Assembly (NCBI GenBank): GCA_023427945.1
Contig: JAEYZR010000275.1
Location: 1 to 8,112 of the forward strand
Direction: 5' to 3'
DNA: 8,112 bases
Origin: Pseudomonadota bacterium
GTDB taxonomy: Bacteria; Pseudomonadota; Gammaproteobacteria; Burkholderiales; Burkholderiaceae_B
Part shown: in pieces, positions 1 through 5,814 of the stretch
Numbering within the stretch: position 1 is the first letter of the stretch
How the letters are laid out: each line of letters starts with the position of its first letter
The notes under the pieces: model-generated
Seen by the model: only the letters and a program-made list of their open reading frames with translations
The model's database searches: none
What the model was told of the DNA's origin: nothing
Position numbers and translations under genes: made by a program

Positions 1-281
1 ATGCGGGGCGGCAGGCCGTCTCGATCCACCAGCTGGATGTGCCAGGTCTTCATGGGCAGGGTCTGCCCGCGATAACGCCAGCACAACACGAAATAAAACC
101 CGATTGCCAGGAACAGGGCCGCCTGGCGGCCATGACGGTAGGTCAGTGCATGGCGGCTTTGCGTGAGCGTGTCGAACAGGTAACCCGCCAGAAACACGAC
201 GCCAAAGAGCAGCACGGCCTCATACATCATGCAGGCAAAACGGCGCAGGCGGCTGGGCGGGTGGGAAGCGATGGCGTTCAT
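1..281 (-). CDS. RDD family integral membrane protein (partial, 3' end outside window)
   Basis: This is the first 93 codons of a membrane protein that runs off the left edge. The N-terminus is Arg-rich (RLRRFACMMYEAVLLFGVVF at residues 11-30) and leads into a first hydrophobic segment at about residues 19-36. A hydrophilic stretch follows (DTLTQSRHALTYRHGRQ), then a second hydrophobic segment at about residues 58-71, then the motif YRGQTLPMKTWHIQLVDRDG. That last motif is the signature I recognise for RDD proteins, a poorly characterised inner-membrane family sometimes linked to ion or solute transport. The helix 1 position that is Asp in classical RDD proteins appears to be Glu here. The start is the ATG at 281. 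No Shine-Dalgarno sequence precedes it, but a TATAAT box lies 8 nt upstream. Family assignment is fairly sure; the substrate is unknown. Confidence 0.8.
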   Translation of the reverse strand, partial: MNAIASHPPSRLRRFACMMYEAVLLFGVVFLAGYLFDTLTQSRHALTYRHGRQAALFLAIGFYFVLCWRYRGQTLPMKTWHIQLVDRDGLPPR

Positions 282-289
282 AGGCAGGC

Positions 290-317
290 ATTATAGGTCG
301 CCGCCCGAAGGGAACAA
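290..317 (-). promoter_or_regulatory. Putative sigma-70 promoter of the RDD gene, nearly leaderless
   Basis: Read on the minus strand, positions 295-290 give a perfect -10 box TATAAT. About 16 nt upstream, TTGTTC (317-312) is a weak -35 match that overlaps the T-tract of the preceding terminator. Only 8 nt separate the -10 box from the ATG at 281. Transcription would therefore start at or within a few bases of the start codon. The -10 box is seen directly; promoter activity is inferred. Confidence 0.5.
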
Positions 318-346
318 AAAAAACCCGTCTCGTGACCGAGACGGGT
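316..346 (-). terminator. Rho-independent terminator, distal member of a tandem pair
   Basis: A perfect 10-bp stem (323-332 pairing with 337-346; arm ACCCGTCTCG on the minus strand) encloses the 4-nt loop 333-336. On the minus strand it is followed at once by eight T residues (323-316). This is a textbook intrinsic terminator for minus-strand transcription arriving from the 57-aa gene. The plus-strand side lacks a strong T-run, so it looks unidirectional. Confidence 0.9.
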
Positions 347-348
347 AT

Positions 349-370
349 AAAAAGGGGCTTATGCAGCCCC
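349..370 (-). terminator. Rho-independent terminator, proximal member of a tandem pair
   Basis: A 6-bp stem GGGGCT/AGCCCC (365-370 pairing with 354-359, 5-nt loop 360-364) is followed on the minus strand by five T residues (353-349). It lies 33 nt after the stop codon of the 57-aa gene and immediately before the stronger hairpin at 323-346, forming a tandem terminator. On its own it is weaker, because the stem and the T-tract are short. Confidence 0.6.
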
Positions 371-403
371 CAAGGGGAAAATCGTTCTGACGCTGCCTGC
401 CGC

Positions 404-577
404 TTATGCGGCTTGCGACTCCAACTGCCTGCTGCGTGTGCGTTGCATGCGTGCAACGGTGCGCTTGATCAGCAAGGCAAGTGCCTTGAAGGGCCGGGGG
501 CGGAATTGTGCCTCCATTTCGGCCAATATCAGTTGGCGTTCGAGTTCGTCAGTCAGGTAAATATTCTGGTGTTGCAT
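404..577 (-). CDS. Small hypothetical protein, 57 aa
   Basis: The reading frame runs from ATG at 577 to TAA at 404-406; an in-frame TAG lies three codons upstream of the ATG. The product begins MQHQNIYLTDELERQLILAE and continues with a basic region containing FRPRPFKALALLIKR, ending Arg-rich (RMQRTRSRQLE). It looks largely helical: an acidic N-terminal half, a short hydrophobic patch at about residues 32-38, and a strongly basic C-terminal third. There is no signal peptide, Cys or metal motif. I do not recognise the family. Evidence for a real gene: sensible amino-acid composition, an intergenic position not occupied by another gene, a large palindrome 41 nt upstream and tandem terminators 33 nt downstream. 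Evidence against: no visible Shine-Dalgarno before the ATG (CATAGTCCCAC precedes it). The unit could instead be, or also act as, a small RNA. Confidence 0.6.
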   Translation of the reverse strand: MQHQNIYLTDELERQLILAEMEAQFRPRPFKALALLIKRTVARMQRTRSRQLESQAA

Positions 578-618
578 GTGGGACTATGAGCAGTGATCAA
601 GCTTCTAAATGCTGATCG

Positions 619-659
619 TTCCTAGGGAATACCCGCATATTACGGGTATTCCCTAGGAA
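619..659. repeat. Perfect 17-bp inverted repeat with 7-nt loop
   Basis: The arm TTCCTAGGGAATACCCG (619-635) is exactly complementary to 643-659, with the loop CATATTA at 636-642. Neither strand has a T-tract directly after it, so it is not a standard intrinsic terminator. Each arm contains smaller dyads (TTCC-TAG-GGAA and GGG-AATA-CCC), as expected for a cluster of operator half-sites. It ends 41 nt before the ATG of the 57-aa gene, with its centre about 62 nt before that ATG, and lies 38 nt after the methyltransferase stop. Likely roles are a regulator binding site for the small gene or a strong RNA hairpin protecting the 3' end of the hemJ-rlmL message. The structure is certain; the role is not. 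Confidence 0.9.
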
Positions 660-692
660 AATGCAAGCGCTGACTTGAAAAGATACGCTTGC
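658..692 (-). terminator. Possible weak terminator after the rRNA methyltransferase gene
   Basis: On the minus strand GCAAGCG (692-686) can pair with CGCTTGC (669-663) over a 16-nt loop. An alternative 8-bp pairing joins 691-698 with 661-668, reaching into the stop codon at 698-700. It is followed only by ATTTTCC, so the T-tract is poor. It could be a weak terminator or could act together with the large hairpin at 619-659. Confidence 0.25.
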
Positions 693-697
693 TTGCA

Positions 698-2290
698 TCA
701 CGTCTTGCGAAAGCCTGCCTCCACTAGTTCGAATCCGAACAAACGACACTCGATGCCCCCGTTGAACAGCGGCGTTCGGCGCCGTGGCTTCAAGCGCAGT
801 TGCGGGGGAAACGCCAGGTCGCTGGTGATGACGTGGAGGTTCCAGCCCGCAAAGGTGTGTTTCAAGGTGCCCGACCAATCCTGCCACAGTTCGGGATCAC
901 TGTTTTCCAGGCGGTCGCCATAAGGTGGATTGGTGACGATCCAGCCCGTCTCGGCCACACGTTCGGCCTGTCGGGCGTCACGTACCTCGAAATGGATGGC
1001 ATCTTCGGCCAGCCATGCCCGCTCGGCATTGCGCTTGCAAAACTCGATCGCAGCAGGATCGATGTCGTAGCCGACGATAGGGGCATCCAGCCCAGGCGCG
1101 ATCCGGCTGTAGGCCTCTTCCTTGACGGCATCCCACGCATGGGCGTCGTGGCCGCGCAAGCGCTCGAATCCCAGGGGGCGCGCAATGCCGGGCGGAATGC
1201 CCAGCGCAATCCAGGCCGCCTCGATCAGCAGTGTTCCACTGCCGCAGAAAGGATCCATCAGCGCTTGTCCGGGATCCCAGTCGGCCAGCGCAAGCATGCC
1301 TGCGGCCAGATTCTCGCGCAGTGGTGCCTCGCCCTTGTCCAGGCGCCAGCCCCGTTTGAAAAGCGATTCTCCGGAGGTGTCCAGATAAAGCGTCGCGGTC
1401 TGCTCGAACAGGAAAAGATGGACGCGTGCATCGGGGCGCACGGTATCGATGCTCGGCCGCGCACCTTCGAATTCGCGCAGTCGGTCGCATATGCCGTCTT
1501 TCACGCGCAGGTTGCAGTACTGCAGGCTTTGCACGGGGCTGCGGATGGCGGACGTGTCCACCCGCAGGGTGTGTTCGGGACCGAACCAGCGCTCCCAGGG
1601 GGTGGCCCGAGCCAGTTCCAGGACGTCGTCATCGGCATGCATGGCCGCCTGGGCAACCTGCACCAGGACACGGGTCGCCAGACGCGAGTACAGATTGGCG
1701 CGCTGGATGCCGGCCCAGTCTGTCGAAAAGCTCGCTCCGGCGCGCCCGGGACGGGCGTCATCGAAGCCCAGAGCGAGCAGTTCGGCGCAAAGCGCTTCTT
1801 CCAGCCCTTGGGGACAAGGGGCAAACACCTGGAAGCGCTCGGCCTGGTCGGTCTGTGCGTGTCGCGCCGCGACACTCATCGCCCGCGCATCGAGTGCATT
1901 GTTTTCCTGGCCAAAACGGTGGTTTGCCGGCGTCGTGCCGCCTGCCTGTTCGGGACGCCGGGCCGGGCGCGATGGTGCATCGCTGTCCTGGCGAGCAGGG
2001 CGGGAGGGCGCGCCGCGCTTGTATCGCTGGTCGGTTTTCGACGCGTCGCGCTGGGGGCTTCCCGGACGCCCGTGCTCAGTCTTGCCGGCACCGTCTCGCG
2101 TTCTGTTCGAAGGATTGCGGGACGGGGTTTCCGGTTGCTGTGGTGCGGCACGTTCAGCCCGCGCCACAGCGTGCGCGCGGGCACCTGAGCGCTTGCGCGG
2201 CTTCTCTTCGGTTGTGTTGCGGGTACGCGCGCCGGGACGCGGCGTCAGGGACAGGGTCTTGCGGGGGCGTTCCGGTGCGTCGGAAGACAT
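698..2290 (-). CDS. rlmL: THUMP-domain class I SAM-dependent rRNA methyltransferase (RlmL-type, 23S rRNA m2G)
   Basis: The enzyme probably transfers a methyl group from S-adenosylmethionine to the N2 of a guanine in 23S rRNA (G2445 in E. coli RlmL). Taking ATG 2290 as start gives 530 aa. Residues 1 to about 145 are a Pro/Arg/Ser-rich basic disordered tail with a short repeat APSRPAR (94-100 and 105-111). A THUMP RNA-binding region starts near RFQVFAPCPQGLEEAL (152-167). The methyltransferase domain follows: GEAPLRENLAAGML, the SAM-binding motif DPFCGSGTLLIEAA (346-359), GYDIDP (407-412) and the catalytic NPPYG (454-458). E. coli RlmL is fused to an RlmK domain; that half is absent, as in many related single-domain proteins. 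The frame extends upstream to a TTG at 2326 inside hemJ, but ATG 2290, 16 nt after the hemJ stop, fits better. It is probably co-transcribed with hemJ. The family is sure; the exact target base is inferred. Confidence 0.88.
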   Translation of the reverse strand: MSSDAPERPRKTLSLTPRPGARTRNTTEEKPRKRSGARAHAVARAERAAPQQPETPSRNPSNRTRDGAGKTEHGRPGSPQRDASKTDQRYKRGAPSRPARQDSDAPSRPARRPEQAGGTTPANHRFGQENNALDARAMSVAARHAQTDQAERFQVFAPCPQGLEEALCAELLALGFDDARPGRAGASFSTDWAGIQRANLYSRLATRVLVQVAQAAMHADDDVLELARATPWERWFGPEHTLRVDTSAIRSPVQSLQYCNLRVKDGICDRLREFEGARPSIDTVRPDARVHLFLFEQTATLYLDTSGESLFKRGWRLDKGEAPLRENLAAGMLALADWDPGQALMDPFCGSGTLLIEAAWIALGIPPGIARPLGFERLRGHDAHAWDAVKEEAYSRIAPGLDAPIVGYDIDPAAIEFCKRNAERAWLAEDAIHFEVRDARQAERVAETGWIVTNPPYGDRLENSDPELWQDWSGTLKHTFAGWNLHVITSDLAFPPQLRLKPRRRTPLFNGGIECRLFGFELVEAGFRKT

Positions 2291-2306
2291 GAAAAATTCC
2301 AGATAC

Positions 2307-2729
2307 TCAGAAAGGCTTGACGACAACCAGGGCGACGATGACGAGCAGCAATACGACCGGCACTTCGTTGAACCAGCGATAAAAAACGTGGCTGCGGGTA
2401 TTGCGCTGGGCCACGAACTTGCGAAGCATGACGAAGCAGGCGTGGTGATAGCCGATGGCCAGGATCACGAACAGGATCTTGGCGTGCATCCAGCCATTGC
2501 CGGGACCCATGCCAATGCGATAGCCCATGAACAGCCACAGGCCGAACACCAGTGCCGGAATCGCAAGAATGGTGGTGAACCGCAGCAGCCGCTGGGCCAT
2601 GCCGATCAAACAGGCGCGTGTTTCTTCAGTCTGTGGTTGCGCAAGATTGACGTAGATGCGCGGCAGATAGAAGAGCCCCGCGAACCAGGCCGCGATGAAC
2701 ACGATGTGAAAAGTCTTGACCCAAAGCAT
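2307..2729 (-). CDS. hemJ: Protoporphyrinogen IX oxidase HemJ (UPF0093/CopD-like family)
   Basis: HemJ is the oxygen-independent inner-membrane enzyme that oxidises protoporphyrinogen IX to protoporphyrin IX in heme synthesis, used by bacteria that lack HemY or HemG. The product is 140 aa, the usual length. It opens with the family signature MLWVKTFHIVFIAAWFAGLF, including His8, followed by YLPRIYV. Four hydrophobic segments lie at about residues 6-26, 51-68, 83-101 and 121-138. The conserved GWMHAKILF (79-87, with His82 and Lys84) and the C-terminal FNEVPVVLLL...VVKPF are present; a conserved His and Lys in this family bind heme b. The ATG at 2729 is preceded by GCGGATAACGTC, a weak ribosome-binding site. 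The gene begins 63 nt after proA and is followed 16 nt later by the rRNA methyltransferase gene. Older annotation often calls such proteins CopD-family. Confidence 0.9.
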   Translation of the reverse strand: MLWVKTFHIVFIAAWFAGLFYLPRIYVNLAQPQTEETRACLIGMAQRLLRFTTILAIPALVFGLWLFMGYRIGMGPGNGWMHAKILFVILAIGYHHACFVMLRKFVAQRNTRSHVFYRWFNEVPVVLLLVIVALVVVKPF

Positions 2730-2758
2730 GACGTTATCCGCAGACGTTGCAAAACAGC

Positions 2759-2787
2759 ATTGTAGGGGATGCGGCGGCTCGGGATTC
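2759..2787 (-). promoter_or_regulatory. Possible promoter for hemJ-rlmL
   Basis: In the 63-nt gap after proA, the minus strand carries TACAAT (2764-2759), a 5/6 match to the -10 consensus. With a 17-nt spacer the -35 position is GAATCC (2787-2782), a poor match. The predicted transcript would start about 23 nt before the hemJ ATG, leaving room for the weak ribosome site. Read-through from proA is equally possible, since no clear terminator is seen in the gap. Confidence 0.35.
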
Positions 2788-2792
2788 GAGCG

Positions 2793-4058
2793 TCATCCGC
2801 GTGTCTGTCCGGCGCCCGACAGAACCCACTTGTAAGTGGTCAGGCCTTCCAGGCCAACGGGCCCGCGCGCATGCAGGCGGTTGGTCGAAATCCCGATCTC
2901 CGCGCCAAGTCCGTATTCATAGCCGTCTGCAAAACATGTAGGCAGATTCACGAGCACCGAACTGGAGTCCACAGCGCGCTGGAACAGGTTGGCCTGCGTC
3001 AGATCGTTGGTCACGATGGCGTCCGTGTGGCCAGAGCCCCAGCGGGCAATGTGCTGCATGGCTTGATCCGTGTCCTGGACGATGCGGATGGCGAGAATGG
3101 GACCCAGGTACTCGGTCGCCCAATCGTCGTCGGTGGCGGGACTGACGCCTTCGATCATGGCAACGGTTCGATCGCAGCCGCGCAATTGGACGCCGTGATC
3201 CATCAGCGCCCGTGCCAGGGCGGGCAGAACCTTTGGTGCGATCGCGCTGTGCACCAGCAAGGTCTCCATTGCACCGCACACGCCGTAGCGGTAGGTTTTT
3301 GCATTGAAGGCGATGTCGTGCGCCATCGAGGGATCTGCGCCGGCGTCGATGTACACATGGCAGTTGCCGTCCAGGTGTTTTATCAACGGTACTCGCGCAT
3401 CGGCGGCCAGGCGTGCGATCAGCCCCTTGCCGCCACGGGGAATGATGACATCGACGTGTTCGGTCATGGTGATGAGCGTGCCCACCGCCGCACGGTCGGG
3501 TGTGTCCACCACCTGCACGGCATGGCTGGGCAGACCTGCCTCGCTCAAGCCTTCGGTGATGATTTCTCCAAGAATGGTATTGGAGCGAAGGGCTTCGCTT
3601 CCGCCACGCAATATGGCTGCGTTGCCGGATTTCAGGCACAGGGACGCGGCATCGATGGTCACGTTGGGGCGCGATTCGTAGATGATGCCGATGACACCGA
3701 GCGGCACGCGCATCTGTGCCACCCGCATGCCGTTCGGGCGCAAGGTGCTGGGGCCGGTCATGCCGACCGGGTCGGGCATGGCAGCGATCTGCGCCAGGCC
3801 TTCGGCCATCAGCGCTACGCTGCGGTCGGACAGCGTCAGGCGGTCGAGCAAGGCAGCGTCCAGGCCGTTCTTGCGCGCATCCTGCACATCGGCGCGATTG
3901 GCGGCCTCGATGTCGGCGCGGCGGTCCTGCAGACCCTGGGCCATACGCAACAAGGCCTGGGATTTTTGCTTGTCCGAGGCGTTCATGAGCACACGTGACG
4001 CTTCGCGCGCCCGCGCACCCATCTCCAGCATTTTCTGTTCGAGTTCGGTAGCCATCAT
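2793..4058 (-). CDS. proA: Gamma-glutamyl phosphate reductase (glutamate-5-semialdehyde dehydrogenase)
   Basis: ProA reduces gamma-glutamyl phosphate with NADPH to glutamate-5-semialdehyde, the second step of proline synthesis, after ProB (not in this window). The product is 421 aa, normal for the family. Conserved blocks are visible in order: VPLGVIGIIYESRPNVTIDA (118-137), KSGNAAILRGGSEA (143-156), PRGGKGL (207-213), VPLIKHLDGNCHVYID (223-238), the catalytic-Cys segment YRYGVCGAMETLLVH with Cys261, and the C-terminal GLGAEIGISTNRLHARGP (383-400). The start is one of two adjacent ATG codons (4058 or 4055); neither has a clear Shine-Dalgarno sequence. It lies 45 nt after holA, probably in the same operon, a placement I recall from other Burkholderiales. 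All key regions are intact. Confidence 0.97.
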   Translation of the reverse strand: MMATELEQKMLEMGARAREASRVLMNASDKQKSQALLRMAQGLQDRRADIEAANRADVQDARKNGLDAALLDRLTLSDRSVALMAEGLAQIAAMPDPVGMTGPSTLRPNGMRVAQMRVPLGVIGIIYESRPNVTIDAASLCLKSGNAAILRGGSEALRSNTILGEIITEGLSEAGLPSHAVQVVDTPDRAAVGTLITMTEHVDVIIPRGGKGLIARLAADARVPLIKHLDGNCHVYIDAGADPSMAHDIAFNAKTYRYGVCGAMETLLVHSAIAPKVLPALARALMDHGVQLRGCDRTVAMIEGVSPATDDDWATEYLGPILAIRIVQDTDQAMQHIARWGSGHTDAIVTNDLTQANLFQRAVDSSSVLVNLPTCFADGYEYGLGAEIGISTNRLHARGPVGLEGLTTYKWVLSGAGQTRG

Positions 4059-4070
4059 TCAGTTTGAAAA

Positions 4071-4095
4071 ATATTGGCACGCGTCACAGGCGTGC
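4071..4095 (-). terminator. Weak hairpin in the holA-proA gap (possible attenuator)
   Basis: On the minus strand GCACGC (4095-4090) pairs with GCGTGC (4082-4077) over the 7-nt loop CTGTGAC. After the stem comes CAATATTTTTC, so a short T-rich stretch follows at a distance of a few bases. The stem has only six pairs and the T-tract is displaced, so at most it would partly reduce transcription into proA. Confidence 0.2.
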
Positions 4096-4103
4096 ATATG
4101 CCT

Positions 4104-5162
4104 CTATCTTACGCTGGGCACGCGTCCGGCCGCCACGCGCAAGGCGAGTCGCATCATCTCTTCCCAGGGGTCGCCCAGGCGCCCCGGAACCGACAGCCCT
4201 TTGATCAGCCGGTCCACGTCGTGGGCATGGGCCACGGCCGCAGGCCAGGCGCGGGGCGGGACCCGGTCCAGCGCCTGCAGCGCCAGGCGTTCATGCGTGC
4301 CGAACACGCGCAGTTTGCGCATCACGGCCGAGGCATCCTGACCGTCCTGGCGGGCTTGTGCAATCCTGGCCAGAATGCGGACTTCTTCGCCGACGGCCCA
4401 TAGCACCAGGGGCAGCGCCTCGCCTTCGGCCCGCAGGCCTTCGAGCATACGCACGGTGCGCACGGAGTCGCCGGCCAGCATGGCGTCTCTCAGCCCGAAG
4501 ACGTTGTAGCGTGCGACGTCGAGCACCGCATTTTCGATGTCCTGGGCCTGGAGCTGGCCTTCGGGATAAAGCAGCGCCAGTTTCTGGATTTCCTGATGTG
4601 CCGCCAGCAGATTGCCCTCGACCTTGTCGGCCATCCACTGCAGCGTATCGGCATCCGTGCGCTGTTTTTGCCGGGCCAGTCGAGTGCCGATCCAGGCGCC
4701 CAGCCTGGCGCGCTCGATCGGTGCAATGTCCACGATGGTGGCCGATTTGAGTAACGCCTGGGCCCATTTGCTTTCACGCGTGGCGCGATCCAGGCGGGGC
4801 AGATGAACGGTCAGCAGGATTTCAGGGTCGGTCACGCCCGCGGCCTGATCGGCCAGCCGCATGAGTGTGTCGGCGCCGGTCTTGCCGGGCTTGCCCGTGG
4901 CGAGTTTGATTTCGATCAGCCGGCGATCGCCGAACAATGACACCGATTGCGTTTCTGCCAGGACGGCGCTCCAGTCGCTGCGAGCGTCCATCACCAGGGT
5001 CTGGCGGTCGCCATAGCCTAGCCGGAGGCCCGCCGCGCGCAGCGCATCACCCGCCTCGGCGACCAGTAGCGGCTCATCGCCCATCAATACATAGAGAGGG
5101 GCGAGGGGACCGCTGACTGATCGCATCTGGTCGATGAAGCGATCGACATCGAGCGTTGCCAT
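4104..5162 (-). CDS. holA: DNA polymerase III delta subunit
   Basis: HolA is the clamp-loader subunit that opens the beta sliding clamp so that it can be placed on primed DNA. With ATG 5162 the product is 352 aa, close to the 343 aa of E. coli HolA. The N-terminal domain shows APLYVLMGDEPLLVAEAGDAL (21-40), the clamp-wrench region containing SVSLFGDRRLIEI (73-85), and, in the second domain, MADKVEGNLLAAHQEIQKLALL (177-198); these match the family in order. As expected for delta, there is no working Walker A motif. An upstream in-frame ATG at 5216 would add 18 residues and overlap lptE by 47 nt. I prefer 5162 because its N-terminus aligns with the family and it lies 7 nt after the lptE stop, which suggests translational coupling. 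No strong ribosome site is visible for either start. Confidence 0.95.
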   Translation of the reverse strand: MATLDVDRFIDQMRSVSGPLAPLYVLMGDEPLLVAEAGDALRAAGLRLGYGDRQTLVMDARSDWSAVLAETQSVSLFGDRRLIEIKLATGKPGKTGADTLMRLADQAAGVTDPEILLTVHLPRLDRATRESKWAQALLKSATIVDIAPIERARLGAWIGTRLARQKQRTDADTLQWMADKVEGNLLAAHQEIQKLALLYPEGQLQAQDIENAVLDVARYNVFGLRDAMLAGDSVRTVRMLEGLRAEGEALPLVLWAVGEEVRILARIAQARQDGQDASAVMRKLRVFGTHERLALQALDRVPPRAWPAAVAHAHDVDRLIKGLSVPGRLGDPWEEMMRLALRVAAGRVPSVR

Positions 5163-5169
5163 CGCGGTA

Positions 5170-5805
5170 TCAGCGACGTATGCCACCAGGAGAACCGCTC
5201 TCCCGGCGCCAGACATCAGGTGTGGAGCTGTCTACTGGTGTCATCGACGGGGCTACAGGATCGGCCTCTGCCGGGCTCTCGCCACCGCTTTGCAGGCGCT
5301 CGTAGTTGGTTCGCACCTCTGGGGCCGAAATCCGACGCACGATGCGCGCCACCAGTCCGACTTCCAGATCTTCATAGATGCGCTGGAACTCGTCTTCCTT
5401 GGCCTGCATGAACTGGTCATCGAACGGCACTTCGCGCGACGCCGACATGGCCGTGTCGGAAAGGATGATTCTGCCCTTCTGATCGGTGATCCGAAACGCG
5501 TAGTTCACCGTCAGCTCGTACTGTTCGACCCGGCCCACCGCGTTCAGGGAGACTTCACGCAGTGACCGACTGCTGCGCAATTGCGTGTAGATCGCCTCTG
5601 CCTCCTTGGGGGAGGTGACCAGGGCGGTCGTGGGGGAAGAGGCTTTCAGGGCACGCAGCAGGCTGGAACCGAAGTGCGAGTTCTCGTTGACACCGACGTA
5701 CAGGGAGGAGAACGGCAGCGGATTGACGCCGCGCAGGGTGAAGCCACATGCCGCCAGAAGGGCGGCAAGCACGACGCTTGCAAGCACGCGCGACCAAGTT
5801 TTCAT
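5170..5805 (-). CDS. lptE: LPS-assembly lipoprotein LptE
   Basis: LptE is an outer-membrane lipoprotein that plugs the LptD barrel and helps deliver lipopolysaccharide to the cell surface. The 211-aa product has a lipoprotein signal peptide with the lipobox LLAAC and lipidated Cys20, followed directly by the family hallmark GFTLRGVNPLPFSSLYV. Further typical parts are the stretch with EQYELTVNYAFRITDQKG, SDTAMSASREVPFDD, and a helical region with EDEFQRIYEDLEVGLVARIVRRI. The last 45 or so residues are a Pro/Ser/Glu-rich, probably disordered tail that is not needed for the fold. The ATG at 5805 has a good Shine-Dalgarno (GAGAGAA, 5816-5810) overlapping the leuS stop codon; the gap to leuS is 9 nt. 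The position between leuS and holA is the classic one for lptE (formerly rlpB). Confidence 0.95.
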   Translation of the reverse strand: MKTWSRVLASVVLAALLAACGFTLRGVNPLPFSSLYVGVNENSHFGSSLLRALKASSPTTALVTSPKEAEAIYTQLRSSRSLREVSLNAVGRVEQYELTVNYAFRITDQKGRIILSDTAMSASREVPFDDQFMQAKEDEFQRIYEDLEVGLVARIVRRISAPEVRTNYERLQSGGESPAEADPVAPSMTPVDSSTPDVWRRESGSPGGIRR

Positions 5806-5814
5806 GTTGTTCTC

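Noticed and set aside
332..589. Plus-strand 85-codon frame opposite the small gene
   Set aside because: It would run through the minus-strand terminator hairpins and shows no recognisable features or ribosome site. The minus-strand 57-aa frame has better context.
581..590. CATAGT just before the ATG of the 57-aa gene as a -10 box
   Set aside because: Only a 4/6 match, with no acceptable -35 at 16-18 nt spacing and just 5 nt from the start codon; not enough to call a promoter.
2290..2326. TTG at 2326 as the start of the rRNA methyltransferase
   Set aside because: It would overlap the end of hemJ and add 12 residues with no family support. ATG 2290 lies 16 nt after the hemJ stop and is a better start.
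2777..2791. Short inverted repeat GCTCG/CGAGC just after proA as a terminator
   Set aside because: Only five base pairs and no T-tract on the minus strand; likely chance in G+C-rich sequence.
800..3998. Three long plus-strand reading frames (800-2188, 1449-2765, 2769-3998), each over 400 codons
   Set aside because: They lie opposite rlmL, hemJ and proA, which have clear family motifs. Their translations show no recognisable domains and are rich in Arg, Gly, Ala and Ser, as expected for antisense frames in G+C-rich DNA.
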